DNA of 20,207 bases from Bacteroidota bacterium. Its GTDB lineage: Bacteria > Bacteroidota > Bacteroidia > Chitinophagales > JADJOU01. The notes beneath the pieces are model-generated. The model saw nothing but the letters and a program-made list of their open reading frames with translations. It was not told the origin of the DNA and searched no databases. The stretch spans positions 1-20,207 of the forward strand of contig JADJOU010000032.1 in NCBI GenBank assembly GCA_016713645.1, given 5' to 3'. Shown here in pieces: positions 7,718 through 15,552 of the stretch. Each line of letters starts with the position of its first letter. Position 1 is the stretch's first letter. The position numbers and the translations under genes were made by a program.

Positions 7718-8601
7718 AATATCTAAATTTATTTTTTCTTTTACTTCTTATTGTATTGACGGGTTGTGCAGGCAATATTAAAAATGCAAAATCCGAGAAT
7801 GTCCACATTTATGGAAACTGTGGGATGTGCAAGAAAACCATTGAAAAAGCTGGAAATCAGAGCGGGATAGCGATTGTAGAATGGGATAAAGAGACAAAAA
7901 AGCTTTATTGACATTTGATAGCAGCAAATCAACTAAAAGTGAAATTCTAAAGCGAATAGCTTTGGCGGGCTATGATAATGAATTATATGCAGCACCAGAT
8001 GATGTCTATAGCGCATTGCCCAATTGCTGTCAATATGAGAGAAAAGCGAAAATAGCTATTGTCAATGATGATATGACAAAGGATTCGGTTATTGTCAATG
8101 CTGATAAAAATCCAAAGGAAAATATTGGAATTGCGGATAATAATAAAAACAAAATTCTGAAGTAATTCCTTTATCCAACATAAACGAGATATATGAAGCC
8201 TATTTTTGCTTAAAGATGCCTTTGTTGCTGGAAATGTCAATTTAGTAAATAAAAGAGCCAAATTTTTGAATCAAGCAATAACAGAATTTCCTATGGGAAC
8301 GTTGACAGCATCGGATCATATGTTATGGATGAAGCATTATGATGCCTTAATCAAGACAACTTCAATGATCGCTTTAAGCAAAAAGATTGAATCACAAAGA
8401 GGGAAGTTTGAAGTTTTGTCTGATCATCTCTTTGCAATCATGAAAGTTATTAAACCATCAATGGCGGTTTATCAGCAACATTGTCCTATGTATCATGATG
8501 GAAAAGGAGCAGATTGGATTAGCAAAGAAAGTGGGATCAAAAATCCATATTATGGTTCAATGATGCTGAGTTGCGGAAGTGTAAAGGAAATACTTAAATG
8601 A
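7714..8601 (+). CDS. HMA-DUF3347 metal-binding lipoprotein, three frame breaks
   Basis: Adding one base in each of three homopolymers (A6 at 7896-7901, A4 at 8151-8154, T5 at 8203-8207) gives one protein of about 296 residues. It starts at the ATG overlapping the oxidase stop (ATGA). The lipobox is LTGC with lipidated Cys18. Next is a heavy-metal-associated domain with GNCGMC (Cys36 and Cys39), a variant of the usual GMTCxxC. A linker follows, then DUF3347: LKDAFVAGN, and the signature CPMYHDGKGADWIS...NPYYGSMMLSCG near the end. DUF3347 is common in Bacteroidota beside copper proteins such as CusB-like adaptors and multicopper oxidases. A likely role is to capture Cu in the periplasm or at the outer membrane and pass it to the oxidases or out of the cell. 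Each piece translates cleanly, so I regard the gene as probably intact in the organism. Confidence 0.75.
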
Positions 8602-8613
8602 AGTAAATTCAGA

Positions 8614-8633
8614 CAGCAATTTTCAGCAATTTT
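8614..8633. repeat. Perfect tandem 10-bp direct repeat before the second oxidase
   Basis: CAGCAATTTT occurs twice head to tail (8614-8623 and 8624-8633), 66 bases upstream of the ATG at 8700 and just after the stop of the HMA-DUF3347 gene. A spacing of exactly one helical turn is typical of binding sites for response regulators that bind in tandem. Two copies could also arise by slippage. Confidence 0.45.
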
Positions 8634-8699
8634 GTGATAATTTTTTTAAAGGCGATCTTTATATAATGAGTATAGAATTAAAAATTATAAGAATTAAGG

Positions 8700-10928
8700 A
8701 TGGTTATAAAATTTAAAAACCTTGGTTTTTTTTTAATTTTTTCAACAGAAATTATTTTTTCTCAAAATATTGTTCATTATGATCTATACATAAAGGATAC
8801 CGTTGTTAATCTTACAGGAAAAAATCGTCGTGCTATCGCAGTGAATGGGCAAATACCCATGCCTACGCTTACTTTTACAGAAGGAGATACTGCTGAGATA
8901 TATGTCTATAATGAGTTAGAGGAAGAGACTTCTTTGCATTGGCATGGTTTATTCCTTCCAAACAAGGAAGATGGCGTACCGAATCTTACCCAAATGCCAA
9001 TACCTCCTAAATCGCTCCATATTTATCGTTTTGCGATCATTCAAAATGGAACTCATTGGTATCATAGTCATAGTGGAATGCAAGAACAAATAGGCATGTA
9101 TGGGATGTTTGTCATGAATAAAAGGCAAGGGGATTCAACTTTTCGAAAAGGGATTGATGATTTGCAAACTGTTCCGATCATATTGAGTGAATGGACAGAT
9201 ATGAATCCAAAGAATGTTCATAGGATGCTTCATAATGCAACAGATTGGTTTGCTATTAAAAAAGGAACTACCCAAAGTTATACAGAAGCAATTTCTCAAA
9301 AGCATTTTGGCACGAAACTCTTGAATGAATGGAAGCGAATGAATGCTATGGACGTTAGTGATGTATATTATGAGAAATTTCTAATTAACGGAAAAAATCA
9401 AAGTGAAATTATTAATGATCATAAAGGAAAAAAAGTTCGACTGCGAATTGCAAATGGCGGGGCTTCCTCCTATTTTTGGTTGAGGTATGTTGGGGGTAAA
9501 ATTAGCGTAGTAGCGAATGATGGGAATGATGTTGAACCAGTTGAAGTGGATAGATTGTTAATTGCTGTTTCGGAGACATACGATATTGTTGTAAATATTC
9601 CATTTGACAGCATGGCTTTTGAATTGATGGCTACTTCAGAAGATCGAGTGAATTCTGCTTCACTTTTTATTGGAAATGGAATCAAGCAATTAATTTCTCC
9701 AATGCCTAGATTAAAGTATTTTGAAGGAATGAAAATGATGAATGGGATGATGAAAATGAACGGAAATTTGGATGATATGGGAATGAATATGAGTTTAAAT
9801 CAGATGGATATGAATGTCGTGATGTATCCAGAATTAATGCAAAAAGCTAAATTGAAAATGCAGAATGATTCTATTGATTCTGATGAGCAATACAATGTAA
9901 ATAAACTTTCCGACTTAGTTACGCTTAATTATGCGATGCTTAAATCTCCAAACCGAACAGAATATAAGGCGAAATTACCTGAAAGAGTATTGAGATTTAA
10001 TTTGTCTGGAAATATGAATCGATATGTCTGGAGTATAGATAATAAAGTTGTTTCAGAAACGGATTATATATTAATTAAAAAGGGAGAAAATATAAGAATC
10101 ATTCTTTATAATGGTTTAATGATGCGACATCCTATGCATTTGCATGGTCATGATTTTAAATTATTAAATGGAAAAGGAGAATATGCGCCGCTCAAAAACA
10201 TCGTTGATATCATGCCGATGGAAACGGATACGATCGAGTTTAATGCGAATGTGGAAGGCGATTGGTTCTTTCATTGCCACATTCTGTATCACATGATGAG
10301 CGGCATGGGAAGAGTGTTTTCTTATAAAAATCAAATGCCTAATCCTTTAATTAAAGATGCTAAAAAAGCACGCGAAGCTTTATATGCGGATGACATGAAA
10401 TTTCATTGGATGATTCATAATAATTTTGCTACAAATGGGAATGATGGAGAGTTAATGGCTGAAAATACAAGATGGAGTTTGAGTACAGAATGGCGATTGG
10501 GATTTCATGATTTTCATGGATTCGAAGTCGAGACGCATTTGGGAAGGTATATCGGCAAAATGCAATGGTTTATGCCCTTTATTGGATTTGATTGGCGATA
10601 CAGAAAGAAAGGGATTAATTATCAAGAAGAAAATATTTTTGGGCAGAAAGATACTAAAGATACTCGTCAATCTTTATCATTAGGATTTGTCGCCACCTTA
10701 CCTATGTTGATTCAATTTGAAGCGGAAGTATTTTTGGATAAAACAGTTTTACTTCAATTGAAACGCGAAGATATGCCAATTTCTAAACGACTTAGAATGA
10801 ATTTAATGATAAATTCGGATAAGGAATATTCTGCGGGATTTCACTATATCATTAACAAGACTTTTGCACCATCAATTCACTATGATAGCGATATGAGCTT
10901 GGGTATTGGATTGAAGATTGGATATTGA
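8700..10928 (+). CDS. CopA-like multicopper oxidase with CopB-like C-terminal extension
   Basis: The protein has 742 residues with a signal peptide (about 1-22, ending IFSQ). Copper-ligand blocks: HWHG at 80-83, HWYHSH at 119-124, HPMHLHGHDF from 477, HCHILYHMMSGM at 525-536. This is the CopA/PcoA type rather than CueO. Between domains, at about 344-385, lies a methionine-rich loop (many MxxM and MM, e.g. MKMMNGMMKMNG), as in copper-binding CopA. The oxidase ends near 545. The remaining 190 or so residues alternate polar and aromatic residues with WRLGFHDFHGFEVE and WFMPFIGFDWRYRKK and end LGIGLKIGY, like an outer-membrane beta-barrel of the CopB/PcoB family. It would thus combine copper storage or oxidation with an outer-membrane anchor in one chain. 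There is no sorting domain. It follows the HMA-DUF3347 gene after 98 bases, and a tandem repeat in that gap suggests its own regulation. Confidence 0.85.
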   Translation: MVIKFKNLGFFLIFSTEIIFSQNIVHYDLYIKDTVVNLTGKNRRAIAVNGQIPMPTLTFTEGDTAEIYVYNELEEETSLHWHGLFLPNKEDGVPNLTQMPIPPKSLHIYRFAIIQNGTHWYHSHSGMQEQIGMYGMFVMNKRQGDSTFRKGIDDLQTVPIILSEWTDMNPKNVHRMLHNATDWFAIKKGTTQSYTEAISQKHFGTKLLNEWKRMNAMDVSDVYYEKFLINGKNQSEIINDHKGKKVRLRIANGGASSYFWLRYVGGKISVVANDGNDVEPVEVDRLLIAVSETYDIVVNIPFDSMAFELMATSEDRVNSASLFIGNGIKQLISPMPRLKYFEGMKMMNGMMKMNGNLDDMGMNMSLNQMDMNVVMYPELMQKAKLKMQNDSIDSDEQYNVNKLSDLVTLNYAMLKSPNRTEYKAKLPERVLRFNLSGNMNRYVWSIDNKVVSETDYILIKKGENIRIILYNGLMMRHPMHLHGHDFKLLNGKGEYAPLKNIVDIMPMETDTIEFNANVEGDWFFHCHILYHMMSGMGRVFSYKNQMPNPLIKDAKKAREALYADDMKFHWMIHNNFATNGNDGELMAENTRWSLSTEWRLGFHDFHGFEVETHLGRYIGKMQWFMPFIGFDWRYRKKGINYQEENIFGQKDTKDTRQSLSLGFVATLPMLIQFEAEVFLDKTVLLQLKREDMPISKRLRMNLMINSDKEYSAGFHYIINKTFAPSIHYDSDMSLGIGLKIGY

Positions 10929-10934
10929 TATTTA

Positions 10935-10957
10935 AGTCTTTAATGACTCGTTTTTTT
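10935..10957 (+). terminator. Weak terminator-like hairpin
   Basis: AGTC (10935-10938) can pair with GACT (10945-10948) around a six-base loop, followed after two bases by T7 at 10951-10957, close to the stop codon of the oxidase. The stem is only four pairs, so this is a weak call; the larger hairpin at 10990-11040 is the better candidate. Confidence 0.25.
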
Positions 10958-10989
10958 ATGAATAATTATCGCATTCTAAAGACTAATTG

Positions 10990-11040
10990 AAAAATTTAAG
11001 CGCAATTTGACTTGAAAAGAATATTGCTTCTTGAATTTTT
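10990..11040. terminator. Bidirectional terminator between convergent genes
   Basis: AAAAATTTAAG (10990-11000) pairs with CTTGAATTTTT (11030-11040) over eleven positions with one wobble. Inside, after a small internal loop, GCAAT (11002-11006) pairs with ATTGC (11023-11027). Each arm ends in a five-base A or T run, so either transcript would have a U tract after the stem. It lies between the convergent oxidase (+) and aminotransferase (-) genes, as expected for a shared terminator. Confidence 0.6.
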
Positions 11041-11053
11041 ACTTCATGCATTT

Positions 11054-11863
11054 TTATAAAAATAAATCTTGCTTGATTGATTCCCATAGTTTCTTTGTTT
11101 CAATTGATTCAATTGAATTGCTTGCAGAGATTCCCCTCAATGCACTCGTAAAAAAAACTTCATCTGCTCGATTGTAACTATCCAAATTCAGGGATTCGAT
11201 GCGAATGGGGATATTTTTTCTGTGACAAAAATCGATAAAATAGGCCCTGAAAGCCCCGTGAATACAACCATCTTCGGAAGGAGGAGTATAGATGATTTTA
11301 TCCTTGATCAGAAAGATATTTTGATAGGAGCCTTCGCAAATATGTTGATCCGTATTTAGCAAAATCACTTCATCGACTTGTTTGGCTTTGGCTTCGCGCT
11401 GTGCCATTACAAAGTATAAAGACGAATTGGTTTTGAAATTGGATAATTTAATGCAGGGCTTTTGAATCTGTTCGCAGATGCCTGCGCTGATAATGGGAAG
11501 ATTTTGATAAGGTACAAAGTCCAAAGGCCCTATTTCGATGAGGTATTCGAATGCATCGGTGATGGAGCGATAAGTGCCTTGTCCGCTGCGCCAGAAAGTG
11601 ATGCGCACGCGAGCTATTTTCAAATGATGCTCGTCAATCAAAGAAGCAATTTTTGATTGAATGAAATCCAAGTCTACATCAGTGGGAGCGGAGAAAATAT
11701 AGGCGATTGATTCTAGTATTCGCTCGCAGTGAAACTTCCAAAGTGGCATGCGCCCATCTATCCACAAAGCACTTTCAAAAAATCCATCGCCATAGCGGAA
11801 AGAACGATTGTCGAAGAATAATTTTTGTGTTTTATTATCTGTATCTGAGCAATAATAATTCAT
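11054..11863 (-). CDS. Class IV aminotransferase (PabC / branched-chain type)
   Basis: This is a PLP fold-type IV enzyme of 269 residues. The start is taken as ATG at 11863; the TTG at 11866 would add one residue. Markers, numbered from the TTG form: FRYGDGFFES near 23-32, the PLP-lysine candidate K145 in NFKTNSSL, E178 with the EGSYQNIF block that holds the cofactor, and GCIHGAFR near 200. The length and NFKTN motif suit 4-amino-4-deoxychorismate lyase (folate pathway) or D-amino-acid/branched-chain aminotransferase relatives; I cannot separate these. It is not a metal gene and its sampled GC is somewhat higher than that of its neighbours, so I take it as resident chromosome. It starts 14 bases after the stop of the P-type ATPase on the same strand and may be carried on that operon's transcript. 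Confidence 0.8.
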   Translation of the reverse strand: MNYYCSDTDNKTQKLFFDNRSFRYGDGFFESALWIDGRMPLWKFHCERILESIAYIFSAPTDVDLDFIQSKIASLIDEHHLKIARVRITFWRSGQGTYRSITDAFEYLIEIGPLDFVPYQNLPIISAGICEQIQKPCIKLSNFKTNSSLYFVMAQREAKAKQVDEVILLNTDQHICEGSYQNIFLIKDKIIYTPPSEDGCIHGAFRAYFIDFCHRKNIPIRIESLNLDSYNRADEVFFTSALRGISASNSIESIETKKLWESIKQDLFL

Positions 11864-11877
11864 CAATATTTTTTAAT

Positions 11878-13887
11878 TTAATCAAATTTCATTTTTTGTA
11901 TTCTAACAGCATTTATTATTGCCAATAATGTTACACCAACATCTGCAAAAACAGCTTCCCACATTGTTGCTAGGCCACCTGCGCCTAAAATAAGTACAAA
12001 TCCTTTGACTGTAAATGCTAAGATAATATTTTGCCAAACAATTTTCTTCGTTTGTTTGCCAATATTTATAGCCATCGGAATTTTACTAGGTTTATCGTCT
12101 TGAATGACCACATCAGCTGTTTCTATTGTCGCATCGCTCCCTAGTCCGCCCATGGCTATACCTACATTGCTAAGAGCTATTACAGGTGCATCATTAACGC
12201 CATCACCCACAAATGCGACCGATTCATTTAGTTCAATGATTTCTTTTACTTTAATCACTTTATCTTCGGGCAATAATTCGCCAAACGCATTTTTGATATT
12301 AAGTATATTGGCTATATGGCGTACGACTGATGTTTTGTCTCCACTGAGCATAGTGACTTTTACTCCTAATGTTTTTAGTTTGTCAATAGTGAATTGTGCA
12401 TCCTTTTTAATATTATCGGCAATGGTGAGGTAGCCCGCAAATTGATTATTATAAGCTATAGCTATAAGTGTATACGCTATTTTACTAGTGTCAATATCAT
12501 ATTGAATTGAAAATTTATCCATCAATTTAAAATTTCCAACTAGGAGTTCTTTGCCTTCAACTTCTGCCCTGAGTCCTAGACCAGCTATTTCTTCTACATT
12601 TTTTAGTTCAATATTGGAATCTATTTTTCCTATAAAATCATGAATTGCAGTTGCTACTGGATGACTGCTTTTGCTTTCCAAGGCATTCACCATTTGTAAA
12701 ATTTCTTCTCTATTGAATGAAGGGTTAAAAATAATTTCTTGAACTTTAAAAACCCCTTCTGTTATAGTGCCCGTTTTATCCATGACAACGTGTTGAATAT
12801 TGGCAATTATATCTAAAAAATTACTTCCTTTAAATAAAATGCCGTTTTTACTGGCAGCTCCTATTCCTCCAAAATATCCCAGCGGAATGCTTATAACCAA
12901 AGCGCAAGGACAAGAAATGACTAAGAAAACTAAGGCTCTATATAGCCACTGACTAAAAATGTAATTTTCAATAAATAGACAAGGCAATAGAGTGATTAGT
13001 ATGGCTAATAGCACTACAATAGGCGTATATATTTTAGCAAATTTTCTAATAAATAATTCTGTTGGTGCTTTATGTGTTAAGGCGTTTTGCACCAGTTCTA
13101 ATATTTTACTTAATTTGCTATCTTTATATAGTGTAGTAACTTTTACAAGAGCAACGGTATTTAGATTGATCATTCCGGCTAAAACAGTTTCGCCTTTGGC
13201 TTTTGTATCAGGTTTGCTTTCGCCTGTAAGTGCTGCGGTATTGAAAGATGCATTTTCGGAAATTAACTCACCATCCAATCCTAATTTTTCGCCTGACTTT
13301 AATTGTATAATGTCGCCAATATTTACACTTTCTGCTTTAACAGTTTTTGGATGGTTGTTTTCTAAAACAGTTACTTCATCTGGCCGCTGGTCAACTAAAG
13401 TCTTAATATTTGCCTTTGCTCTTTTTACTGCCAATGTTTGAAATACTTCGCCAACTGTATAGAACAACATTACTGCCACGCCTTCGGGATATTCGCTTAT
13501 TGCAAATGCACCAATAGTTGCAATGGTCATTAATAAAAACTCTGAAAACATTTCACCTTTGCGGATGCTTTCAAAGGCATCTTTCATTACAGGAAAACCT
13601 ACTGGAATGTAAGCGACTGCATACCATACAATGCGTACCCAACCTATAAACCAATTGGGTTTTACATAATAATCAAATGCTATTGCAACAATGAACAAAG
13701 CAAAACTTATGATTGCTGGTGTAAACATTTGCAGCGTTGTTAGATTGCTGTTTTCGTGGTCGTGTCCATCATGTTCGGTATGTCCTTCTTTTAATAAATG
13801 TTTTGCACCTGTATTGGTGTAAATTTTGTCCTGTTGTTTGCAACAAAGTTGCTTGCCATTTTTGTCGTATTTGTGTTTATGAGCCAT
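11878..13887 (-). CDS. zntA: Zn/Cd/Pb-translocating P1B-type ATPase
   Basis: This 669-residue ATP-driven cation exporter of the inner membrane has all P-type marks: TGES at about 221-224 (actuator), CPC at 326-328 (ion path), DKTGT with phosphorylated Asp370, SSHP (P1B nucleotide site), and GDGVNDAP near 560-567. In the last membrane part, K628 and D649 (VKGF...FADVG) correspond to the conserved Lys and Asp of ZntA, which supports the P1B-2 class (Zn2+, Cd2+, Pb2+) rather than copper. Instead of an N-terminal HMA domain it has a short soluble tail with a CC pair at 15-16 and a His cluster (HTEHDGHDHE, 36-45), probably a metal-binding site. It is the last metal gene of the efflux operon, one base after the DUF3703 stop. 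Confidence 0.92.
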   Translation of the reverse strand: MAHKHKYDKNGKQLCCKQQDKIYTNTGAKHLLKEGHTEHDGHDHENSNLTTLQMFTPAIISFALFIVAIAFDYYVKPNWFIGWVRIVWYAVAYIPVGFPVMKDAFESIRKGEMFSEFLLMTIATIGAFAISEYPEGVAVMLFYTVGEVFQTLAVKRAKANIKTLVDQRPDEVTVLENNHPKTVKAESVNIGDIIQLKSGEKLGLDGELISENASFNTAALTGESKPDTKAKGETVLAGMINLNTVALVKVTTLYKDSKLSKILELVQNALTHKAPTELFIRKFAKIYTPIVVLLAILITLLPCLFIENYIFSQWLYRALVFLVISCPCALVISIPLGYFGGIGAASKNGILFKGSNFLDIIANIQHVVMDKTGTITEGVFKVQEIIFNPSFNREEILQMVNALESKSSHPVATAIHDFIGKIDSNIELKNVEEIAGLGLRAEVEGKELLVGNFKLMDKFSIQYDIDTSKIAYTLIAIAYNNQFAGYLTIADNIKKDAQFTIDKLKTLGVKVTMLSGDKTSVVRHIANILNIKNAFGELLPEDKVIKVKEIIELNESVAFVGDGVNDAPVIALSNVGIAMGGLGSDATIETADVVIQDDKPSKIPMAINIGKQTKKIVWQNIILAFTVKGFVLILGAGGLATMWEAVFADVGVTLLAIINAVRIQKMKFD

Positions 13888-13888
13888 T

Positions 13889-14254
13889 TTATTTATTTTG
13901 ATTAATGATTGTTACCAAATCTTGTGGAATTTCCATTGGCTTTAAGGCTGGTACATTGGCACCGCCTGTATTACCAACAGGTATATGACCTACAAATGAT
14001 TTAACGCCACCAACTAAAAGCCTTGGTATTTGCCCAATAACTTCTTTTGCATTTTTTATTTTAATACCAAACAAAAACATTTTCCAATGTACTGTTGTAT
14101 GTTCCATTGGATAAGGCTGTCCTAAAATGTGCGCCCGTTCTAAGTGTCGCCAACTTTGCTGAAAATACCTTTTGGTAAAGGTGTTTTTAGCTTCGGTTAG
14201 TTCCTTTTGAAAACATGGTTTTAGTGCTTTTGGCATTGATGTGTTGAATCCCAT
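13889..14254 (-). CDS. DUF3703 family protein
   Basis: This 121-residue soluble protein without signal peptide has the DUF3703 marks: ERAHILGQ at 39-46, HTTVHWKM at 52-59, and PVGNTGGANV at 92-101 near the C-terminus. DUF3703 has no established function that I know of, but it recurs beside cation-efflux genes. Here it sits between the adaptor and the ATPase, 11 bases after the former and one base before the latter, so it is certainly co-transcribed. Conserved histidines (42, 52, 56) make cytoplasmic metal binding or delivery to the ATPase a reasonable guess, no more. Confidence 0.82.
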   Translation of the reverse strand: MGFNTSMPKALKPCFQKELTEAKNTFTKRYFQQSWRHLERAHILGQPYPMEHTTVHWKMFLFGIKIKNAKEVIGQIPRLLVGGVKSFVGHIPVGNTGGANVPALKPMEIPQDLVTIINQNK

Positions 14255-14265
14255 TGTTTTAAATT

Positions 14266-15541
14266 TTAATGTGCGTGTGCCTCGCCTTTATTGTTCATTT
14301 TAGCAAGAATGAAGAATGCTCCATTTACTACTACTTTGCTGCTTGCAGGAATTTCTTTTAGTAAAGTAATTTCACTATAACCAATATCGGTAGTGCCTTT
14401 TCGTATGGGTATTTTTTCAAACGTTATTCCTTCTTCCTTGTGCTCGGGTTCTTCTTTTTCGCTATGCTGATGTCCGCTTTCATCGTGTTTGTGTTCGGCT
14501 GTTTCGGTTTTGCTGTGGTGTTCTTCTTCGCTATGAGCATCGGTAACAATAAAAATATAGTCCTGCCCTTCGTGGTTTACAATGCCGTTGGTAGGCACGG
14601 CATCAACGGTTGCATTTTCTAAACTTACCAATGCAGTTATGCTCATTCCGTCAATCAAACCTTGCTTGTTTCCTTTTACCATTGCGTGAACTGAAATGGC
14701 TTTGGTGTTTTCCTCAAAGGTATTGCTGATGGCGTAAACATCGGCATCGTATTCTTTCCCTGGATTATTTGTGAGTGTAAAATGTATGGTTTGCCCGACT
14801 TTTAGTTTTTGTAAATCCTTTTCATACACATACAAATCCAGATGCAGTTGGCTGTTATCCACTATTTCGGCAATGGGGTTGTTGGCATCTACATAGCTGC
14901 CGATGTTTACCATTACATTGCTTATTGTGCCGTTTATGGGGCTTGAAATATTTACAACTGATTGGATATTTTCGCTTGTGAGTGAAGCGGTGTTGATACC
15001 AATAAGTTCTAACTGCTTTTGCAAACTCGCTTTTCGGGCTTTCAAAGTTTTCAGTTCTGCATCGGCTGACTGTAAATTCTTTAATGCTCCAGCATTGCCT
15101 TGTTGTAATTCTTTTTGTCGGAAAAATTCCAAATGTGCTAACTCAGCTTTTGAAGAAACGCTTAAAAATTCTTCTTGCATTGTGATGAAAGAATTGTTTG
15201 AAATGGTGGCAATGATTTGTCCTTTGCTCACGGTATTTCCTGTTTGAACCAAAATAGATTTTATTACACCGCCCAATGATGCTGTGGCGTTTGCCCTGTT
15301 TTGATTTGGCACTTTTAAAATTCCGTTCGCTTTGAGTGAGGCGGTTAATTGCTTTTTTCTCAATGCTGCCTAACTCTATTTTTATAGATTTCATTTGCTC
15401 GGCTGTAAGCATTGCCGTGTTGGAGTTTTCGTGTTCATCGTGGTGTTCGGTTTCTTCTCCGTGCGTTTCGGTTTTATTGCTGTTGCAGGATGCAAATATT
15501 ATGGATGTTGCAATGGCTGCTATAAATATTATATTTTTCAT
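14266..15541 (-). CDS. czcB: RND efflux periplasmic adaptor lipoprotein (CzcB/CusB type), one frame break
   Basis: This is the membrane-fusion subunit that links the inner-membrane pump to the outer-membrane channel. Removing one base from the T6 run at 15353-15358 (A6 on the coding strand) joins two frames into about 424 residues: ...LGSIEKKQLTASLKANG... The N-terminus is a lipoprotein signal with IFASC (Cys19), followed by a His/Glu-rich stretch (HGEETEHHDEHE). Then come a lipoyl-type half-motif (GGVIKSILVQTGNTVSKGQ), a helical hairpin, the second lipoyl half (SPINGTISNVMVNIGSYV), and beta-barrel domains. A second His-rich insert at about 334-373 (EEEHHSKTETAEHKHDES...) is unusual and probably binds metal. 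The gene begins 11 bases after the czcA stop. As sequenced, the N-terminal frame would end after about 130 residues. Confidence 0.87.
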
Positions 15542-15552
15542 TGTTCTGAAAT

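Noticed and set aside
12992..13441. 149-codon plus-strand open frame opposite the P-type ATPase
   Set aside because: The opposite strand encodes conserved ATPase segments (TGES and the CPC-preceding region); the plus-strand product has the Ser/Thr/Val-rich look of an antisense shadow.
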